From NCBI GenBank assembly GCA_017858325.1, contig JAFMBT010000013.1, positions 1 to 45,209 on the forward strand: a stretch of 45,209 nt of DNA. The letters run 5' to 3'. How positions within the stretch are numbered: the stretch's first letter is position 1; every line of letters begins with the position of its first letter. Shown piece after piece: positions 43,728 to 45,209 of the stretch. The position numbers were made by a program, and so were the translations under genes. The stretch comes from Candidatus Planktophila sp. (lineage in GTDB: Bacteria > Actinomycetota > Actinomycetes > Nanopelagicales > Nanopelagicaceae). The notes beneath the pieces are model-generated. The model was not told where the DNA came from and made no database searches. It worked only from the letters and a program-made list of their open reading frames with translations.

Positions 43728-43846
43728 GGTCGGCCCTCTTTCCTACGAGGCGAGAAATCTTCTCACTCTGCGTTGAGGGTGTGATCATGGTTATTGCCAC
43801 CGACAAAAATCAATGTTCGGAATTCAGGTGTGGATGAAGATGGAGG

Positions 43847-44701
43847 TTACTTTTGAGCTCGTTGATCAGCATCTGTAACTTCATCACTATCAATCTCTGC
43901 ACATTGGCCAAACCATTGCCGCGCTTCATCATCTCGACCAGCTCCAGCCAAAGCATCGGCATAGGCATAATGCAGCCGGACAGACCACGGCTCATTCTTT
44001 ACCTTGAGCTCCTTACAGGTAAGGGTAATTACGGCTGCATCCATCTCACCGAGATCACGTCGTGCACCTGATGCGACGATTCTCATCTCAATCTCTTCCG
44101 CCTTGGCAAGACGCGAGACTTCAGGAGATCCTGCTAAAGCTAAAGCCTTGAGGGGTTTTCCAAGGCCTCTCTCACAATCAGCGAGAACAGGCCACATTGA
44201 TACATCACCAGAAATTCTATGTGCTGCCCGCAATTCTTTGAGAGCGATTTCATAATGACCGGCGCGATATGCGGCATAGCCTGCACTTTCACGAACAACT
44301 GCTAAGCGCCCAGCGTGATGCGCTGCGGCAACACCATGCTTATGTGCAAGCTCTGGATCAACATCCATATAGAGATTGATGCATGCTAAATGTCGTGCAA
44401 CAACTTTCGCGTTCTCAGCAGAGAGGCTAAGTAACTCCGCACGTACACTTTTCTCTAACTCTTCACCAGTAATATCCTCAGGAATATCTGGTTCAAAAAT
44501 TCGTGGACGCACGCGTGATTGATCGCGTTCTACTGGGGCTGGTCTAAAACCACGTGGATCACCGGCATCGCGACCGGCACGAACATCGCGCGTTGCTCCA
44601 GGTCGATCAGTGCGACCGCCACGACCAGGGCGTGAATCAGAAGATGGGCGACCGGATGAAGATGGGCGACCGGAACCACGAGGCTTTCTCTCTTCGCTCA
44701 T
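43847..44701 (-). CDS. TPR-repeat protein with low-complexity N-terminus
   Basis: A 284-residue protein. Residues 1-65 are Gly/Arg/Ser/Pro-rich and disordered (repeats of SGRPSS). The rest is helical with tetratricopeptide-like units, including YAAYRAGHYEIALKELRAAHRI and HYAYADALAGAGRDDEARQWF. It matches the Rv1691-type conserved protein near tlyA. TPRs mediate protein contacts; the partner is unknown. ATG at 44699-44701 with AAGGAGG upstream; a GTG at 44704 is an alternative. The 119 bp downstream (43728-43846) contains no convincing gene. Confidence 0.75.
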   Translation of the reverse strand: MSEERKPRGSGRPSSSGRPSSDSRPGRGGRTDRPGATRDVRAGRDAGDPRGFRPAPVERDQSRVRPRIFEPDIPEDITGEELEKSVRAELLSLSAENAKVVARHLACINLYMDVDPELAHKHGVAAAHHAGRLAVVRESAGYAAYRAGHYEIALKELRAAHRISGDVSMWPVLADCERGLGKPLKALALAGSPEVSRLAKAEEIEMRIVASGARRDLGEMDAAVITLTCKELKVKNEPWSVRLHYAYADALAGAGRDDEARQWFGQCAEIDSDEVTDADQRAQK

Positions 44702-44753
44702 CACTCCTCCTTCATCTTCTCAACTACAAACAAATATATCGGTGGTGAAAATA

Positions 44754-44786
44754 AAAAAGGGGCGCTTGCAATAAGCGCCCCTTTTT
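44754..44786 (-). terminator. Intrinsic terminator of the rRNA operon
   Basis: A 14-bp perfect stem (AAAAAGGGGCGCTT / AAGCGCCCCTTTTT) with a 5-base loop is followed on the minus strand by T-rich sequence. It lies 10 bases beyond the 5S 3' end, so it ends the rrn operon. The symmetric A/T flanks also allow function on the + strand. Confidence 0.9.
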
Positions 44787-44796
44787 ATAAAAGAAG

Positions 44797-44914
44797 TCCG
44801 GCAACGTTCTACTCTCCCACAAGGTCACCCTTGCAGTACCATCGACGCTGAGAGGCTTAACTTCCGGGTTCGGAATGGGACCGGGTGTTTCCCTCTCGCT
44901 ATGGTCGCCGAAAC
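44797..44914 (-). rRNA. rrf: 5S ribosomal RNA
   Basis: The reverse complement starts GTTTCGGCGACCATAGCG and contains the conserved ACCCGGTCCCATTCCGAACC, AAGTTAAGCC, CGTCGATGGTACTGC and GTGGGAGAGTAG blocks, ending in GTTGCCGGAC. About 118 bases. Ends are estimated to within a few bases. A hairpin (TATTGA / TCAATA at 44917-44934) lies just upstream of it. Confidence 0.95.
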
Positions 44915-44978
44915 GCTATTGAGTTATGTCAATAAACCATTTACGAAAGATGAAGATATGACTCTTCTATCTTGTTTC

Positions 44979-45007
44979 GTGGTTCTCGACCGTATCTCGA
45001 GAACCAC
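44979..45007 (-). other. 23S-5S spacer stem, probable rRNA processing hairpin
   Basis: A perfect 11-bp inverted repeat GTGGTTCTCGA / TCGAGAACCAC with a 7-base loop lies in the 118-bp spacer between 23S and 5S on the minus strand. Such stems are typical cleavage sites for RNase III in pre-rRNA. Confidence 0.6.
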
Positions 45008-45032
45008 ACAGTGGACGCGTAGCAACTTTGTA

Positions 45033-45209
<177 letters not shown>

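Noticed and set aside
43728-43813. 24-residue minus-strand frame just upstream of and overlapping the SSB-like gene start
   Set aside because: Short, no ribosome site of its own and no conserved pattern recalled; probably chance.

Overview
The window reads as a compact actinobacterial chromosome segment. Actinobacterial markers are mycothiol ligase MshC, PafB/PafC, GarA, FtsR-like and Rv1830-like MerR proteins, the phosphatase/DUF3090/SCO1664 trio and a fused Cmk-Der. GC looks moderate (sampled lines mostly 39-50%), genes often overlap by 1-17 bp, and no insertion sequence, phage or CRISPR array is visible. This suggests a streamlined aquatic actinobacterium of the acI/Nanopelagicales kind; the assignment is inference from gene content, not from a database search.

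Layout. 1-4.9 kb: end of a DUF554-like membrane protein, then alcohol dehydrogenase, tdk, apt and tRNA-Leu(GAG) leftwards, an M20 hydrolase rightwards and an aldo/keto reductase leftwards. 5-14 kb: phosphatase, DUF3090, SCO1664-like, mshC, then PAC2, metH, HAD hydrolase and a RecB-like nuclease. 14-23 kb: trmI-pafB-pafC-tatA-tatC-helY-exonuclease-lnt-ppm, all rightwards and tightly packed. The order matches the Mycobacterium tuberculosis Rv2141c to Rv2090 region as I remember it, except that the Pup-proteasome genes expected between trmI and pafB are absent. 23-29 kb leftwards: pgsA-like, gcvH, garA, ftsR-like, DUF151, Rv1830-like MerR and gcvP, which is the Rv1822-Rv1832 neighbourhood. 29-43 kb: cmk-der, tyrA, aroH, an AT-rich repeat array, rluB, scpB, scpA, then parA plus a ribbon-helix-helix partner rightwards, then xerD, pyrG, recN, nadK, tlyA leftwards (Rv1694-Rv1713 neighbourhood). 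43-45.2 kb: small proteins, an SSB-like OB protein, a TPR protein, then a terminator, 5S rRNA and the 3' end of 23S rRNA, all on the minus strand.

Functional links. garA, gcvH and gcvP join glycine cleavage with a phospho-switch protein and two probable cell-division regulators. parA, the RHH gene, scpA/scpB and xerD form a chromosome-maintenance neighbourhood. The least explained element is an array of TATCGATAAA direct repeats (about 33.02-33.25 kb) beside a GC-rich rluB-scpB-scpA block. Several genes start 6-8 bases after a TANNNT hexamer with no Shine-Dalgarno, which points to common leaderless transcription. The best leads are the missing proteasome block and the repeat array near the parA/RHH pair.
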